A DNA stretch of 64,000 nucleotides from Curtobacterium sp. MR_MD2014 (GTDB lineage Bacteria > Actinomycetota > Actinomycetes > Actinomycetales > Microbacteriaceae): assembly GCF_000772085.1 (NCBI RefSeq), contig NZ_CP009755.1, forward strand, positions 124,001 through 188,000. The letters run 5' to 3'. A model generated the notes under the pieces. It made no database searches. It was not told where the DNA came from and saw only the letters and a program-made list of their open reading frames with translations. The translations under genes were made by a program, and so were the position numbers. Within the stretch, counting starts at the first letter, position 1. Each line of letters begins with the position of its first letter. Below, piece by piece: positions 9,181-18,281 of the stretch.

Positions 9181-9250
9181 TAGCATCGTTCCCGAAGACC
9201 CCGGAACGATCACTGGCCTCGGCCACATCGCCGGGGTTTCGTCTTGCCCC
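9181..9250 (+). ncRNA. Candidate small structured RNA divergent from the Abi gene
   Basis: A TAGCAT -10 box (9181-9186) opens a short unit. The outer stem ACCCCGG (9198-9204) pairs with CCGGGGT (9231-9237) and is followed by TTTCGTCTT; an inner hairpin TGGC-CTCG-GCCA lies at 9214-9225. Alternatively ATCGTTCC (9185-9192) pairs with GGAACGAT (9203-9210), leaving ACCCC in a loop that could pair downstream as a pseudoknot. No reading frame of use is present. Position next to an Abi HEPN gene suggests an abiF-type RNA; a simple attenuator or terminator is the alternative. Confidence 0.5.
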
Positions 9251-9370
9251 GAGCAACTGATACTTCACGGTAGCGGCTCCGGAGTGAACGGTGGAGGCGG
9301 CACGGTCGACGCGGACTACCGTCACGGGTCGGGGCGCACCGACGCGCTCCACGACAGGAGTGACACGCAC

Positions 9371-10381
9371 ATGGAGTACCGCTACCTCGGCAACTCGGGC
9401 CTCAAGGTCTCCGAGATCACCTACGGCAACTGGCTCACCCACGCATCCCAGGTCGAGAACGACGCGGCGATCGCCTGCGTCCGGGCCGCGCTCGACGTCG
9501 GCATCTCGACGTTCGACACCGCCGACGTCTACGCGAACACCGGCGCCGAGACCGTCCTCGGCGAGGCGCTCAAGGGGGAGCGGCGCCAGTCCCTCGAGAT
9601 CGCCACGAAGGTCTTCGGTCCGACCGGCCCGAAGGGGCACAACGACACCGGGCTGAGCCGGAAGCACATCCTCGAGTCGATCGACGGCTCGCTCGAGCGG
9701 CTGCAGACCGACTACGTCGACCTGTACCAGGCGCACCGCTTCGACCACGAGACGCCGCTCGAGGAGACGATGCAGGCCTTCGCCGACGTCGTGCGGCAGG
9801 GCAAGGTTCTGTACGTCGGCGTCTCGGAGTGGACCGCGGACCAGCTCCGGGCCGGTGCCGAGCTCGCGAAGGACCTCGGGTTCCAGCTCATCTCGAACCA
9901 GCCGCAGTACTCAGCGCTCTGGCGGGTCATCGAGGGCGAGGTCGTCCCCGCGTCGAAGGAGCTCGGGATCTCGCAGATCGTCTGGTCCCCGATCGCGCAG
10001 GGCGTCCTGACGGGCAAGTACCAGCCCGGTCAGCCGCTGCCCGAGGGCTCGCGCGCCACTGACGACAAGGGCGGCGCGAAGATGATCGAGCGCTTCATGA
10101 ACGACGAGACGCTCTCGGCGGTGCAGGAGCTGAAGCCGATCGCGGACGAGCTGAGCCTGTCGATGGCGCAGCTCGCGGTGGCCTGGGTGCTGCAGAACGA
10201 GAACGTGGCGTCGGCGATCATCGGTGCCTCGCGTCCGGAGCAGGTGCACGACAACGCCGGCGCTGCCGGGGTGCAGATCCCCGCGGAGCTGATGTCCCGC
10301 ATCGACGACGCCCTCGGGTCGGTCGTCGAGCGCGACCCGGCGAAGACGAACGACAGCAGCCCGAAGACCCGCGAGGCCTGA
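9371..10381 (+). CDS. Aldo/keto reductase (potassium-channel beta-subunit-like clade)
   Basis: A 336-residue NADPH-dependent reductase. MEYRYLGNSGLKVSEITYGNWLTH is the typical first strand; FDTADVYANTGAE holds the catalytic Asp/Tyr; EIATKVFG holds the catalytic Lys; DLYQAHRFDHETPLEETM holds the catalytic His region; the C-terminal segment VASAIIGASRPEQ binds the cofactor. The clade includes the Kv-beta/YghZ-like reductases acting on small aldehydes. ATG 9371 has AGGAG nine bases upstream. Palindrome type 2 copy b follows the stop. Confidence 0.92.
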   Translation: MEYRYLGNSGLKVSEITYGNWLTHASQVENDAAIACVRAALDVGISTFDTADVYANTGAETVLGEALKGERRQSLEIATKVFGPTGPKGHNDTGLSRKHILESIDGSLERLQTDYVDLYQAHRFDHETPLEETMQAFADVVRQGKVLYVGVSEWTADQLRAGAELAKDLGFQLISNQPQYSALWRVIEGEVVPASKELGISQIVWSPIAQGVLTGKYQPGQPLPEGSRATDDKGGAKMIERFMNDETLSAVQELKPIADELSLSMAQLAVAWVLQNENVASAIIGASRPEQVHDNAGAAGVQIPAELMSRIDDALGSVVERDPAKTNDSSPKTREA

Positions 10382-10407
10382 GGCTGCGGAGCCGCAGCGG
10401 TCCCGCT

Positions 10408-10467
10408 GCACAACCGGAAGCACGTCGCGCCAGGGAAGTCCGTGGCGCGACGTGCTTCTCGTTGTGC
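10408..10467. repeat. Palindromic repeat type 2, copy b
   Basis: A 60-base element with 25-base arms carrying two mismatches (CCGG against CGAG near the outer end), otherwise the same as 7309-7368. It sits 27 bases after the aldo/keto reductase stop and before the terminator of the convergent tRNA operon. Confidence 0.85.
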
Positions 10468-10517
10468 GCGCGCAGGTCGAGCCGCCGAAGTGCGACGAGC
10501 GACGGCCGGGAACGCAA

Positions 10518-10547
10518 AAGAGCCCCTCACTCTCGTGAGGGGCTCTT
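10518..10547 (-). terminator. Terminator of the tRNA-Glu-Asp-Phe operon
   Basis: AAGAGCCCCTCAC and its complement around a TCTC loop; read on the minus strand it ends in TTTT. It lies directly after tRNA-Phe. Confidence 0.9.
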
Positions 10548-10552
10548 CACCG

Positions 10553-10625
10553 TGGCTGGACACGGCATCGATCCGTGGACCTTTCGATTTTCAGTCGAAC
10601 GCTCTACCAACTGAGCTATCCAGCC
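10553..10625 (-). tRNA. tRNA-Phe (anticodon GAA)
   Basis: A 73-nt cloverleaf with acceptor GGCTGGA/TCCAGCC, D-arm AGCTCAGTTGGTAGAGC, anticodon loop CTGAAAA and discriminator A. The 3' CCA is not encoded. Last gene of the three-tRNA minus-strand operon. Confidence 0.97.
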
Positions 10626-10629
10626 GTGG

Positions 10630-10703
10630 CGACCCTGACGGGACTTGAACCCGCGACCTCCGCCGTGACAGGGCGGCACGCTAACCAACTGCGCTACAGG
10701 GCC
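10630..10703 (-). tRNA. tRNA-Asp (anticodon GTC)
   Basis: A 74-nt cloverleaf with acceptor GGCCCTG/CAGGGTC, anticodon loop CTGTCAC and T-loop GGTTCAAGTCC. CCA is encoded (10627-10629). Four bases separate the mature 3' discriminator region from tRNA-Phe. Confidence 0.97.
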
Positions 10704-10753
10704 ATATTGTGTTGTGTTCGGTGTCGTACTGCTGCTTGCTCACTCACGTGGAG

Positions 10754-10826
10754 TGACCCCAACGGGATTCGAACCCGTGCTGCCGCCGTGAAAGGGCGGT
10801 GTCCTAGGCCACTAAACGATAGGGCC
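10754..10826 (-). tRNA. tRNA-Glu (anticodon TTC)
   Basis: A 73-nt cloverleaf with acceptor GGCCCTA/TGGGGTC, anticodon loop CTTTCAC and T-loop GGTTCGAATCC. CCA is not encoded. First gene of the operon. Confidence 0.97.
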
Positions 10827-11081
10827 GCAAGCTGCGCCGTGCGCTACCGGGAGTCAAGCATACGGACGCTCTGCGTGATGCACAAATCGAGTGCCCCCGA
10901 GCGTGCATCCCCGGCGTGTCGCGCCGTCCCCGTGGGCATCGGTCGGGCGCTCGGTGCGACCATCATGGGCGGCCGAGGCCCTCGCTCGGGGGTGTCCCTG
11001 CCGTGACCCGTGTTGTTACTGTTGCGTCTGTTGACAGTGTGGCGTGCCCGAGCCTCGCCGCACCGTTACGAAACCGAGACC

Positions 11082-12365
11082 ATGTCGCCTGCACCCCACC
11101 GCATCCCCCGCCCCCGCTCCCGCCGCCGCGTGATCGCCGCCGCGGTCGCCGTCGTGCTCTCCGCCGGGGCACTCGCCGCGGTCGGCCCGGTCTCCGCGGC
11201 ATCGGCTGCTGGGTACCCCAGCTGGTCGGACGTCGAGCAGGCCAAGGCATCGAAGGACGCCCAGCAGGCCAAGGTCACCGAGATCAAGGCGCTCCTGCAG
11301 GACCTGACCGCGAAGGCATCGGCCGCGCAGCAGGAGTCCGAGGCAGCCGGCACGGCCTACCAGACGGCGCAGACGAAGTACGACGCGGCGACGCTCGAGC
11401 AGCAGACGCTGCAGCACCAGGCGGACGACGCCGACCGCACCGCGAAGCGTTCCGAGGAGCAGGCCGGCCAGCTCGCCGCGCAGCTCGGTCGCGCGAGTGC
11501 GAACGACGTGACGACCGACATCCTCACGCACCCGTCCGACTCGGGTGACCTGCTCTACGAGCTCGGCGCGATGTCGAAGCTCACGGAGCAGGCCGACGGC
11601 ATCTACTCGCAGGCCTCGCAGGACCGCGGTGTCGCCCAGGGCCTCGCCGACCGCGCCGAGCAGGCGAAGGAGGCCCTCGGCACCCTCGCCGACGCGGCCC
11701 AGGCGAAGATGCAGGCGGCCCAGGACGCCGCCGACCGGGCACAGACCGCGGTCGACGCGCAGGCGGACAACAAGGCCCGCCTCGAGGCGCAGCTCACCCT
11801 GCTGACCACGAACGCGAAGGACGTCGAGGCCGAGTACGACAAGGGCGTCGCTGCCGAGAAGGCCCGTGAGGCGGCCCGGGCTGCGGCGGCCGCGAAGGCT
11901 GCCGAGCAGGCGGCCGCGACGGGCCAGGGCGGCTCCGGCGGCGGGGCCCCGAACTCCTCCGGGTGGGTCCGTCCCGCCGGCGGGTACCAGACGAGCCCGT
12001 ACGGCTACCGCGTCGACCCGTACACCCACTACCGGGCACTGCACGCCGGCGTCGACCTCGCGCCCGCCTGCTACGCCCCGATCTACGCCGCCCACGCCGG
12101 CACGGTGACGTTCGCGGCCAACGGCGGCGGCTACGGCAACGAGGTCGTCCTCGACAACGGCGGCGGCATCTCCACCGCCTACGGGCACATCGTCGACGGC
12201 GGCATCCTCGTCTCCGTCGGGCAGCACGTCGAGGCCGGACAGCAGATCGCGAAGATCGGCTCGACCGGTTGGTCGACCGGATGCCACCTCCACTTCGAGA
12301 CCCGGGTGAACGGCTCCGCCGTCGACCCGGTCCCCTTCATGGCAGCGCGGGGGATCTCGGTATGA
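11082..12365 (+). CDS. Secreted coiled-coil M23 (LytM/LysM-type) endopeptidase
   Basis: A 427-residue exported protein. An Arg-rich n-region and hydrophobic VIAAAVAVVLSAGALAAVG form a signal peptide ending near SAASA. Residues about 50-290 are a long Ala/Gln/Glu-rich coiled coil, as in EnvC/RipA-type cell-division hydrolases. The C-terminal 130 residues are a peptidase M23 domain with zinc ligands HAGVD and HLHFE. It cleaves peptidoglycan cross-bridges or activates other hydrolases outside the membrane. ATG 11082 is the first start that keeps the Arg-rich n-region; the ribosome site is weak. The next gene has the same coiled-coil layout, so the two work as a pair. Confidence 0.9.
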   Translation: MSPAPHRIPRPRSRRRVIAAAVAVVLSAGALAAVGPVSAASAAGYPSWSDVEQAKASKDAQQAKVTEIKALLQDLTAKASAAQQESEAAGTAYQTAQTKYDAATLEQQTLQHQADDADRTAKRSEEQAGQLAAQLGRASANDVTTDILTHPSDSGDLLYELGAMSKLTEQADGIYSQASQDRGVAQGLADRAEQAKEALGTLADAAQAKMQAAQDAADRAQTAVDAQADNKARLEAQLTLLTTNAKDVEAEYDKGVAAEKAREAARAAAAAKAAEQAAATGQGGSGGGAPNSSGWVRPAGGYQTSPYGYRVDPYTHYRALHAGVDLAPACYAPIYAAHAGTVTFAANGGGYGNEVVLDNGGGISTAYGHIVDGGILVSVGQHVEAGQQIAKIGSTGWSTGCHLHFETRVNGSAVDPVPFMAARGISV

Positions 12366-12398
12366 GCAACAGCGCCGTCGAGAGGCCCTGAGCGAGAC

Positions 12399-13844
12399 AT
12401 GAAGCCCTCCACCCTGTCCGGCTGCACCGCGGTCGTCGCCGTCCTCGGCATCGGTCTGTCGGTCGTCCTCGCCGGTCCCGCCCAGGCAGCTCCCTCGGCC
12501 CCGAGCTGGGACGACGTGCGCCAGGCGAAGGCCGACACGGCGCAGGCCCAGACGACGGCGGACGAGCTGAGTGCCCGGCTGCAGACGCTGCAGGACGCCG
12601 CGGACAGCGCCGAGGTCTCCGAGCTCCAGGCGGCGCAGGACTACGCGATGGCGGTGTCGCAGCAGCAGGAGGCGCAGGCGTCCCTCGACGACCTGACGGC
12701 GCAGGCGAAGCGTGCCGAGCGGCGGGCGGACGAGTCGGCGGCCCAGGTCGCCGGGCTCGTGGTCGAGCTCTCCCGCACGGGCGGCGGTGACCTGTCGACC
12801 TCGATGCTCGTCGACGCCTCGGACGCGAAGGACCTGCTCTACCGCGTGGGAACGGTCTCGCACCTGTCCGAGCGTTCGGCCCGTGTGCTCGCACAGGCAC
12901 AGACCGACCAGAACACCGTCGAGTCGATCGCCGCGCAGCAGTCGGCGGCGACGAAGGCCCTCGCCGCAGCGACCACGAAGTCCGAGCGTGCCCTCGACGA
13001 CGCCAACGACGCGTCCGCCTCGGCTCGTGCCCGGGTGCAGCAGCAGCAGGACGAGCAGTCCGAGGTGCTCGACCAGCTGGCGTTCCTCAAGGGGACGAGC
13101 AAGGCGACCGAGACGGCGTACTGGAACGAGCAGCAGGCGAAGCGGGCCGAGCAGCAGCTCGCTGCCAGGACCGCCGCCGCCTCCCGTGACACGGCACCCA
13201 GCGCCGGCGACTCCGGTGGCAGCAGCGACCCCGCGTCGCCGTCCGTGCCGTCGCGCCCGAGCACGAACCAGCCGAGCACGACGCAGCCGAACACGAGCCC
13301 CTCGCGCCCGAGCACGAGCCCGTCGCGCCCGAGCACGACGCAGCCGAACACGACCCCGTCACGTCCGGCTCCCGCGCCCGCGCCCGCGCCGGCCCCTGCG
13401 CCGGCGCCGGCCCCCGCTCCGGCCCCCGCACCGGCACCGGTCTCGAGCCCGTCGAAGGCCGCCGGCGCCATCGCGTTCGCCCGTGCCCAGCTCGGCAAGC
13501 CGTACGTGCTGACCGGCGCGGGTCCGAACACCTGGGACTGCTCCGGCCTGGTGATGATGGCGTACAACTCGCAGGGCATCGCGACCGGCGGGCACAACGT
13601 CGTCTGGCAGTACAACCACTTCGCGTCGATCGGCCGGCTCGTCCCGCTGTCGCAGCGCCAGCCGGGCGACATCCTCTTCTACTCGTCGAACGGCAGCGTC
13701 TCCGGCGCCTACCACGACAGCATCGTCACGAGCTACGGCACGATGGTCGAGGCCGCCCGCCCCGGTGTCGGCGTGGTCGAGCGCGGCATCTGGTTGCCGA
13801 ACCAGCTCCTGCCGTACGTCGCCCGCCCGAGCGGCTCGCTCTAG
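12399..13844 (+). CDS. Secreted coiled-coil NlpC/P60 cysteine endopeptidase (RipA-like)
   Basis: A 481-residue exported protein. Signal peptide residues 1-30 (hydrophobic TAVVAVLGIGLSVVLAG, cleavage near AQAAP). Residues 35-250 are coiled coil, parallel to the preceding gene. A linker of Pro-Ser-Thr repeats follows, then an (AP)n tract. The C-terminal NlpC/P60 domain has the nucleophile C381 in WDCSG and H439 in AYHDSI. It hydrolyses D-Glu-DAP type (or equivalent) peptide bonds in the wall and probably acts in daughter-cell separation. It begins 33 bases after the M23 gene. Confidence 0.93.
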   Translation: MKPSTLSGCTAVVAVLGIGLSVVLAGPAQAAPSAPSWDDVRQAKADTAQAQTTADELSARLQTLQDAADSAEVSELQAAQDYAMAVSQQQEAQASLDDLTAQAKRAERRADESAAQVAGLVVELSRTGGGDLSTSMLVDASDAKDLLYRVGTVSHLSERSARVLAQAQTDQNTVESIAAQQSAATKALAAATTKSERALDDANDASASARARVQQQQDEQSEVLDQLAFLKGTSKATETAYWNEQQAKRAEQQLAARTAAASRDTAPSAGDSGGSSDPASPSVPSRPSTNQPSTTQPNTSPSRPSTSPSRPSTTQPNTTPSRPAPAPAPAPAPAPAPAPAPAPAPAPVSSPSKAAGAIAFARAQLGKPYVLTGAGPNTWDCSGLVMMAYNSQGIATGGHNVVWQYNHFASIGRLVPLSQRQPGDILFYSSNGSVSGAYHDSIVTSYGTMVEAARPGVGVVERGIWLPNQLLPYVARPSGSL

Positions 13845-13937
13845 CCCGAGCGACCGGCCGGCGACCGGCGACCGGCACCGGCACCGGCGACCGGTGACCG
13901 ACGACCGACGACCGGAGTCCGAGCGACCGGCGACCAG

Positions 13938-13991
13938 CACGAACGACAGCGCCCGCGCTCCCCTCGGGGAGCGCGGGCGCCGTCGTTCGTG
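13938..13991. terminator. Bidirectional terminator between NlpC/P60 and ppa
   Basis: Long inverted repeat (CACGAACGAC plus GCGCCCGCGCTCCCC and complements around TCGG) between two convergent genes. It is preceded at 13852-13935 by a tandem GACCGGC-type repeat. Confidence 0.75.
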
Positions 13992-13997
13992 CGAGCG

Positions 13998-14489
13998 TCA
14001 GTGACCGGCGGGCACGTACGCGGCCTGGCCGGCCTGCACGATCGCCTCGGCCTCCGCGGCGTCGCCCCAGCCGTCGGCCTTGACCCACTTGTTCGGCTCG
14101 AGGTCCTTGTAGCGCTCGAAGAAGTGCGCGATCTCGGCCTTGGTCTGCTCGTCGACGTCCGAGATGTCCTGGATGTGCTGCCAGCGCGGGTCCTTCGCGG
14201 GGACCACGAGGACCTTCGCGTCGTTGCCGGCCTCGTCGCTCATCTTGAAGACACCGACGGGGCGGACCTTCACGCCGACGCCCGGGAACACCGGGTACTC
14301 GAGCAGCAGGAGCGCGTCCACGGGGTCGCCGTCGTCGGCCAGCGTGTTCTCGAAGAACCCGTAGTCGGTCGGGTAGACGAAGGACGTGAACAGCACGCGG
14401 TCGAGGTACACACGACCGGTCTCGTGGTCGACCTCGTACTTGTTGCGGCTGCCCTTGGGGATCTCGACGACGACGTCGTACGCGGTCAT
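13998..14489 (-). CDS. ppa: Inorganic pyrophosphatase, family I
   Basis: A 163-residue soluble enzyme. The metal-binding signature DDGDPVD spans residues 52-58, preceded by the conserved [19 protein letters not shown] at the N-terminus binds phosphate. It hydrolyses pyrophosphate to drive biosynthesis. Length and order match bacterial hexameric enzymes exactly. It is divergent from tilS with a 51-base spacer. Confidence 0.97.
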   Translation of the reverse strand: MTAYDVVVEIPKGSRNKYEVDHETGRVYLDRVLFTSFVYPTDYGFFENTLADDGDPVDALLLLEYPVFPGVGVKVRPVGVFKMSDEAGNDAKVLVVPAKDPRWQHIQDISDVDEQTKAEIAHFFERYKDLEPNKWVKADGWGDAAEAEAIVQAGQAAYVPAGH

Positions 14490-14540
14490 GGTGCGCTCCT
14501 GGTCTCATGTGCGGGAAGAAAGCGCGGCTAACGTTACCGG

Positions 14541-15560
14541 GTGAACACTCCGCGTCCCCGGTTGGACCCGGCCGTCGCCGCGACCCGGCTGGCGGTCCGG
14601 ACGCTCCTCGCCCAGGCTCGTGACGAGGGGCTGCTGCACCGCGGCGACCTGGTCACGGTCGCGCTGAGCGGGGGAGCGGACTCGCTCGCGCTCGCCGCGG
14701 CCACCGCGTTCGAGGCACCGAAGCAGGACCTGCGGGCCGGCGCGGTCGTGGTCGACCACGCGCTCCAGGCGGGCAGCGAGGCGGTGGCGAGCCGTGCCTC
14801 CCGGACGGCCGCGTCGGTGGGTCTCGACCCGGTGACGGTCCGCAGGGTCGCGGTCGGCACGGACGGTGGTCCGGAGGGCGCCGCCCGGGAGGCACGGCAC
14901 GCCGCCGTCGCGGAGGTCGCCGCCGACACCGGGTCACCCCTGGTGCTGTTCGGCCACACGCTCGACGACCAGGCCGAGACCGTGCTGCTGGGCCTGCTGC
15001 GGGGCAGCGGGCCGGACGCGCTGTCCGGCATGCCGCCGCTCGCGCGACGCGCGACCGGGCCGGCGTACGGCCGGCCGCTCCTCGGTGTCCGCCGGCACAC
15101 GACCCGGCAGGCGGCGGTCGCCGCGGGCCTCGTGCCGTGGGACGACCCGCAGAACGACGACCCCGCGTACGCACGGGTGCGCGTCCGGAGCACGCTGATG
15201 CCGGCGCTCGAGCGGGAGCTCGGCGCGGGGGTGCCCGAGGCGCTCGCCCGCACCGCCGAGCAGCTCCGCGAGGACGCCGCGGCACTCGACCACTTCGCCG
15301 AGGAGATGGCGGAGGACCTCGCCGAGCACTCCGAGGCAGGCATCTCGCTCTCCGTGCCGGAGCTGCTGGCGAACCCGCCGGCGCTCCGGCAGCGACTCGT
15401 CCGCCTGGCGGTCGAGGGGGAGTTCGGCGTGACGCTGTCCCGCACGCAGACGCTCGAGGTCTGCCGGCTCGTGACCGACTGGCGCGGGCAGGGCCCGGTC
15501 GACCTGCCGGGGGTCCGGGCGTCGCGCGAGGGCGAGCGCATCGCGTTCGCCGCCCGTTAG
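14541..15560 (+). CDS. tilS: tRNA(Ile)-lysidine synthase
   Basis: A 339-residue N-type ATP pyrophosphatase. The PP-loop SGGADS is at residues 43-48; VVDHALQ and the segment FGHTLDDQAETVLLGLLRGS are the other active-site landmarks. It converts C34 of tRNA-Ile(CAU) to lysidine. The length fits the short actinobacterial form without the extended C-terminal domain. GTG 14541 follows a TAACGT box by 6 bases, suggesting a leaderless message. hpt follows after 9 bases. Confidence 0.95.
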   Translation: MNTPRPRLDPAVAATRLAVRTLLAQARDEGLLHRGDLVTVALSGGADSLALAAATAFEAPKQDLRAGAVVVDHALQAGSEAVASRASRTAASVGLDPVTVRRVAVGTDGGPEGAAREARHAAVAEVAADTGSPLVLFGHTLDDQAETVLLGLLRGSGPDALSGMPPLARRATGPAYGRPLLGVRRHTTRQAAVAAGLVPWDDPQNDDPAYARVRVRSTLMPALERELGAGVPEALARTAEQLREDAAALDHFAEEMAEDLAEHSEAGISLSVPELLANPPALRQRLVRLAVEGEFGVTLSRTQTLEVCRLVTDWRGQGPVDLPGVRASREGERIAFAAR

Positions 15561-15569
15561 AGTGCTCTG

Positions 15570-16121
15570 GTGGAACTCTCCGACGTCCAGGCAGACCTGT
15601 CCGAAGTGCTCTTCACCCCCGAGCAGATCGACGAGAAGCTCGCCGAACTCGCCGCGGTGGTCGACCGTGACTACGCGGGGAAGGACCCGCTGCTCGTCGG
15701 CGTGCTGAAGGGCGCCGTCATGGTCATGGCGGACTTCTCGCGGCACCTCAAGATGCAGGCGCGCATGGACTGGATGGCGGTCTCGTCGTACGGCTCCGGC
15801 ACGAAGTCGTCCGGCGTCGTGCGGATCCTCAAGGACCTCGACACCGACCTGCACGGCCGCGACGTCATCATCGTCGAGGACATCATCGACTCCGGCCTGA
15901 CGCTGTCCTGGCTGAAGCAGAACCTCGAGTCCCGCGGTGCCGCGAGCGTCGAGATCGTCGCGCTGCTCCGCAAGCCCGAGGCCGCCAAGGTCGAGGTCGA
16001 CGTGAAGTACGCCGGCTTCGAGATCCCCGACGCGTTCGTGGTCGGCTACGGCCTGGACTTCGACGAGCGCTACCGCAACCTGCGCGGCATCGGCGTCCTC
16101 GCGCCGCACGTCTACTCCTGA
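15570..16121 (+). CDS. hpt: Hypoxanthine phosphoribosyltransferase
   Basis: A 183-residue purine salvage enzyme. VLKGAVMVMADFSRHL is the first PRPP-contact loop, and VIIVEDIIDSGLTLSWL is the PRPP signature (EDIIDSG). C-terminal FVVGYGLDFDERYRNL holds the base-contact Asp. It makes IMP and GMP from free bases and PRPP. GTG 15570 is preceded by TAGAGT (15558-15563), which overlaps the tilS stop codon, so hpt may have its own leaderless promoter in addition to readthrough. The tilS-hpt-ftsH order is widespread. Confidence 0.96.
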   Translation: MELSDVQADLSEVLFTPEQIDEKLAELAAVVDRDYAGKDPLLVGVLKGAVMVMADFSRHLKMQARMDWMAVSSYGSGTKSSGVVRILKDLDTDLHGRDVIIVEDIIDSGLTLSWLKQNLESRGAASVEIVALLRKPEAAKVEVDVKYAGFEIPDAFVVGYGLDFDERYRNLRGIGVLAPHVYS

Positions 16122-16286
16122 GGCCCGCCGGGCCGTCCGGACCACGGGCGGCCCGTACGGCTCCCTCCGGGCACAGGTGGAGTTCGCCCGCAGAGGACAC
16201 CCATTCTCGCCACAGAGTCACCGCCGTATGCTGACCTCCACGCAACTCCGGCAGAGAAAGGTGTCGGGCCATCGCGCCCGGATCAC

Positions 16287-18275
16287 ATGAACTTCAAGCG
16301 CATCTTCCGCGGCCCGTACCTCTACGTGCTCATCGCGCTGGTCGGCATCTTCATCGGCTGGAGCGTGATCGCACAGTCCGGCACGCAGCAGATCGACACC
16401 CAGAAGGGTCTCGAGCAGCTCGCCGACGGCAAGGTCTCGTCCGTGGTCGTCAACTCGACCGAGCAGCGCGTCGACCTGACCCTCAAGGACGGCAACGCGA
16501 AGGAGCAGTTCTACTACTCCACGCCGCGTGGCGAAGAGGTCGTCTCGGCCGTCAACGACGCGAACCTGCCCGACGGGTACAACGACGTGGTGAACCAGGG
16601 CAACTGGTTCCTGTCGCTCCTCGGGATCATCCTGCCGTTCCTCATCATCGGCGCCCTGTTCTGGTTCCTGCTCTCGAGTGCCCAGGGCGGCGGCTCGAAG
16701 GTCATGCAGTTCGGCAAGTCGCGCGCGAAGATGAACAACAAGGAGAACCCGCAGGTCACCTTCGCCGACGTCGCCGGTTCGGACGAGGCGATCGAGGAGC
16801 TCCACGAGATCAAGGAGTTCCTGCAGGAGCCCGCGAAGTTCCAGGCGGTCGGCGCGAAGATCCCGAAGGGCGTGCTGCTGTACGGCCCTCCCGGCACCGG
16901 CAAGACCCTGCTCGCACGCGCCGTCGCGGGCGAGGCCGGCGTGCCGTTCTACTCGATCTCCGGTTCGGACTTCGTCGAGATGTTCGTCGGTGTCGGTGCG
17001 AGCCGCGTCCGTGACCTGTTCGAGCAGGCCAAGCAGAACGCCCCCGCGATCGTCTTCATCGACGAGATCGACGCCGTGGGCCGCCACCGTGGCGCCGGCA
17101 TCGGCGGTGGCAACGACGAGCGCGAGCAGACGCTGAACCAGCTCCTCGTCGAGATGGACGGCTTCGACGGCAAGACGAACGTCATCCTCATCGCGGCGAC
17201 GAACCGCCCCGACGTCCTCGACCCCGCGCTCCTGCGTCCGGGCCGCTTCGACCGCCAGATCGGCGTCGACGCCCCGAGCCTGCAGGGCCGCAAGCAGATC
17301 CTCGAGGTGCACGCGAAGGGCAAGCCGCTCGCTGCGAGCGTCGACCTCGAGCTCCTCGCCCGCAAGACGCCGGGCTTCACCGGTGCCGACCTGGCGAACG
17401 TCCTCAACGAGGCCGCCCTGCTCACCGCCCGGTCGAACGCGCAGCTCATCGACAACCGCGCCCTGGACGAGGCCGTCGACCGCGTCATGGCGGGTCCGCA
17501 GCGCCGCACGCGCATCATGTCCGACCAGGAGAAGCTGATCACGGCGTACCACGAGGGTGGTCACGCCCTGGCCGCCGCCGCGATGCGCCACACCGACCCG
17601 GTGACGAAGATCACGATCCTGCCGCGTGGTCGCGCCCTCGGCTACACGATGGTGCTCCCGCTCGAGGACAAGTACTCCGTGACCCGCAACGAGCTCCTCG
17701 ACCAGCTCACCTACGCCATGGGTGGCCGCGTCGCCGAGGAGATCGTGTTCCACGACCCGACCACGGGTGCGTCGAACGACATCGAGAAGGCCACGTCGAC
17801 CGCACGCAAGATGGTCACCGAGTACGGCATGAGTCGTGCCGTCGGTTCCGTCAAGCTCGGGTCGGGCTCGAGCGAGCCGTTCGTCGGCCGCGAGATGGGC
17901 GGCAGCAGCGGACGCGACTACTCGGAGAACATCGCCGAGACGGTCGACGCCGAGACCCGTGCCCTGCTCGAGGCGGCGCACGACGAGGCCTACCAGGTGC
18001 TCAACGACAACCGCGACATCCTCGACCGCCTGGCCGGCGAGCTCCTCGACAAGGAGACGCTGGACGCGCCGGAGCTCGTCGAGATCTTCAAGGACGTCCG
18101 CAAGCTCCCGGAGCGCCCGCAGTGGCTCTCGAGCGACCGTCGTCCGGTCTCGAACCTGCCCGCGATCGAGTTCCCGGGCAAGGCTGCGTCGACCGCGGCG
18201 GAGCAGGGCGACACCGAGTCGTCGTCGAAGCCTCGTCGTCGCCCGTTCGGCAACCCCGGTATCGCCCCCGCGTAG
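16287..18275 (+). CDS. ftsH: ATP-dependent zinc metalloprotease FtsH
   Basis: A 662-residue membrane AAA+ protease. Helix 1 is near residues 9-27, the extracytoplasmic domain follows, helix 2 is near 108-130 ([20 protein letters not shown]). Walker A GPPGTGKT is at 200-207; Walker [11 protein letters not shown]; the second region of homology [19 protein letters not shown] is complete. The zinc motif HEGGH is at 422-426. It degrades membrane and some regulatory proteins. It heads the folate operon: folP starts 6 bases after its stop. Confidence 0.98.
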   Translation: MNFKRIFRGPYLYVLIALVGIFIGWSVIAQSGTQQIDTQKGLEQLADGKVSSVVVNSTEQRVDLTLKDGNAKEQFYYSTPRGEEVVSAVNDANLPDGYNDVVNQGNWFLSLLGIILPFLIIGALFWFLLSSAQGGGSKVMQFGKSRAKMNNKENPQVTFADVAGSDEAIEELHEIKEFLQEPAKFQAVGAKIPKGVLLYGPPGTGKTLLARAVAGEAGVPFYSISGSDFVEMFVGVGASRVRDLFEQAKQNAPAIVFIDEIDAVGRHRGAGIGGGNDEREQTLNQLLVEMDGFDGKTNVILIAATNRPDVLDPALLRPGRFDRQIGVDAPSLQGRKQILEVHAKGKPLAASVDLELLARKTPGFTGADLANVLNEAALLTARSNAQLIDNRALDEAVDRVMAGPQRRTRIMSDQEKLITAYHEGGHALAAAAMRHTDPVTKITILPRGRALGYTMVLPLEDKYSVTRNELLDQLTYAMGGRVAEEIVFHDPTTGASNDIEKATSTARKMVTEYGMSRAVGSVKLGSGSSEPFVGREMGGSSGRDYSENIAETVDAETRALLEAAHDEAYQVLNDNRDILDRLAGELLDKETLDAPELVEIFKDVRKLPERPQWLSSDRRPVSNLPAIEFPGKAASTAAEQGDTESSSKPRRRPFGNPGIAPA

Positions 18276-18281
18276 GCCGGC

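Noticed and set aside
10827..11081. Possible ydaO-type (c-di-AMP) riboswitch before the M23/NlpC genes
   Set aside because: Such riboswitches often precede wall hydrolases in actinobacteria, but the characteristic conserved blocks are not seen here.
13370..13440. Tandem GCCCCGGC-like repeat
   Set aside because: It is the coding sequence of the Ala-Pro linker of the NlpC/P60 protein, not a regulatory repeat.
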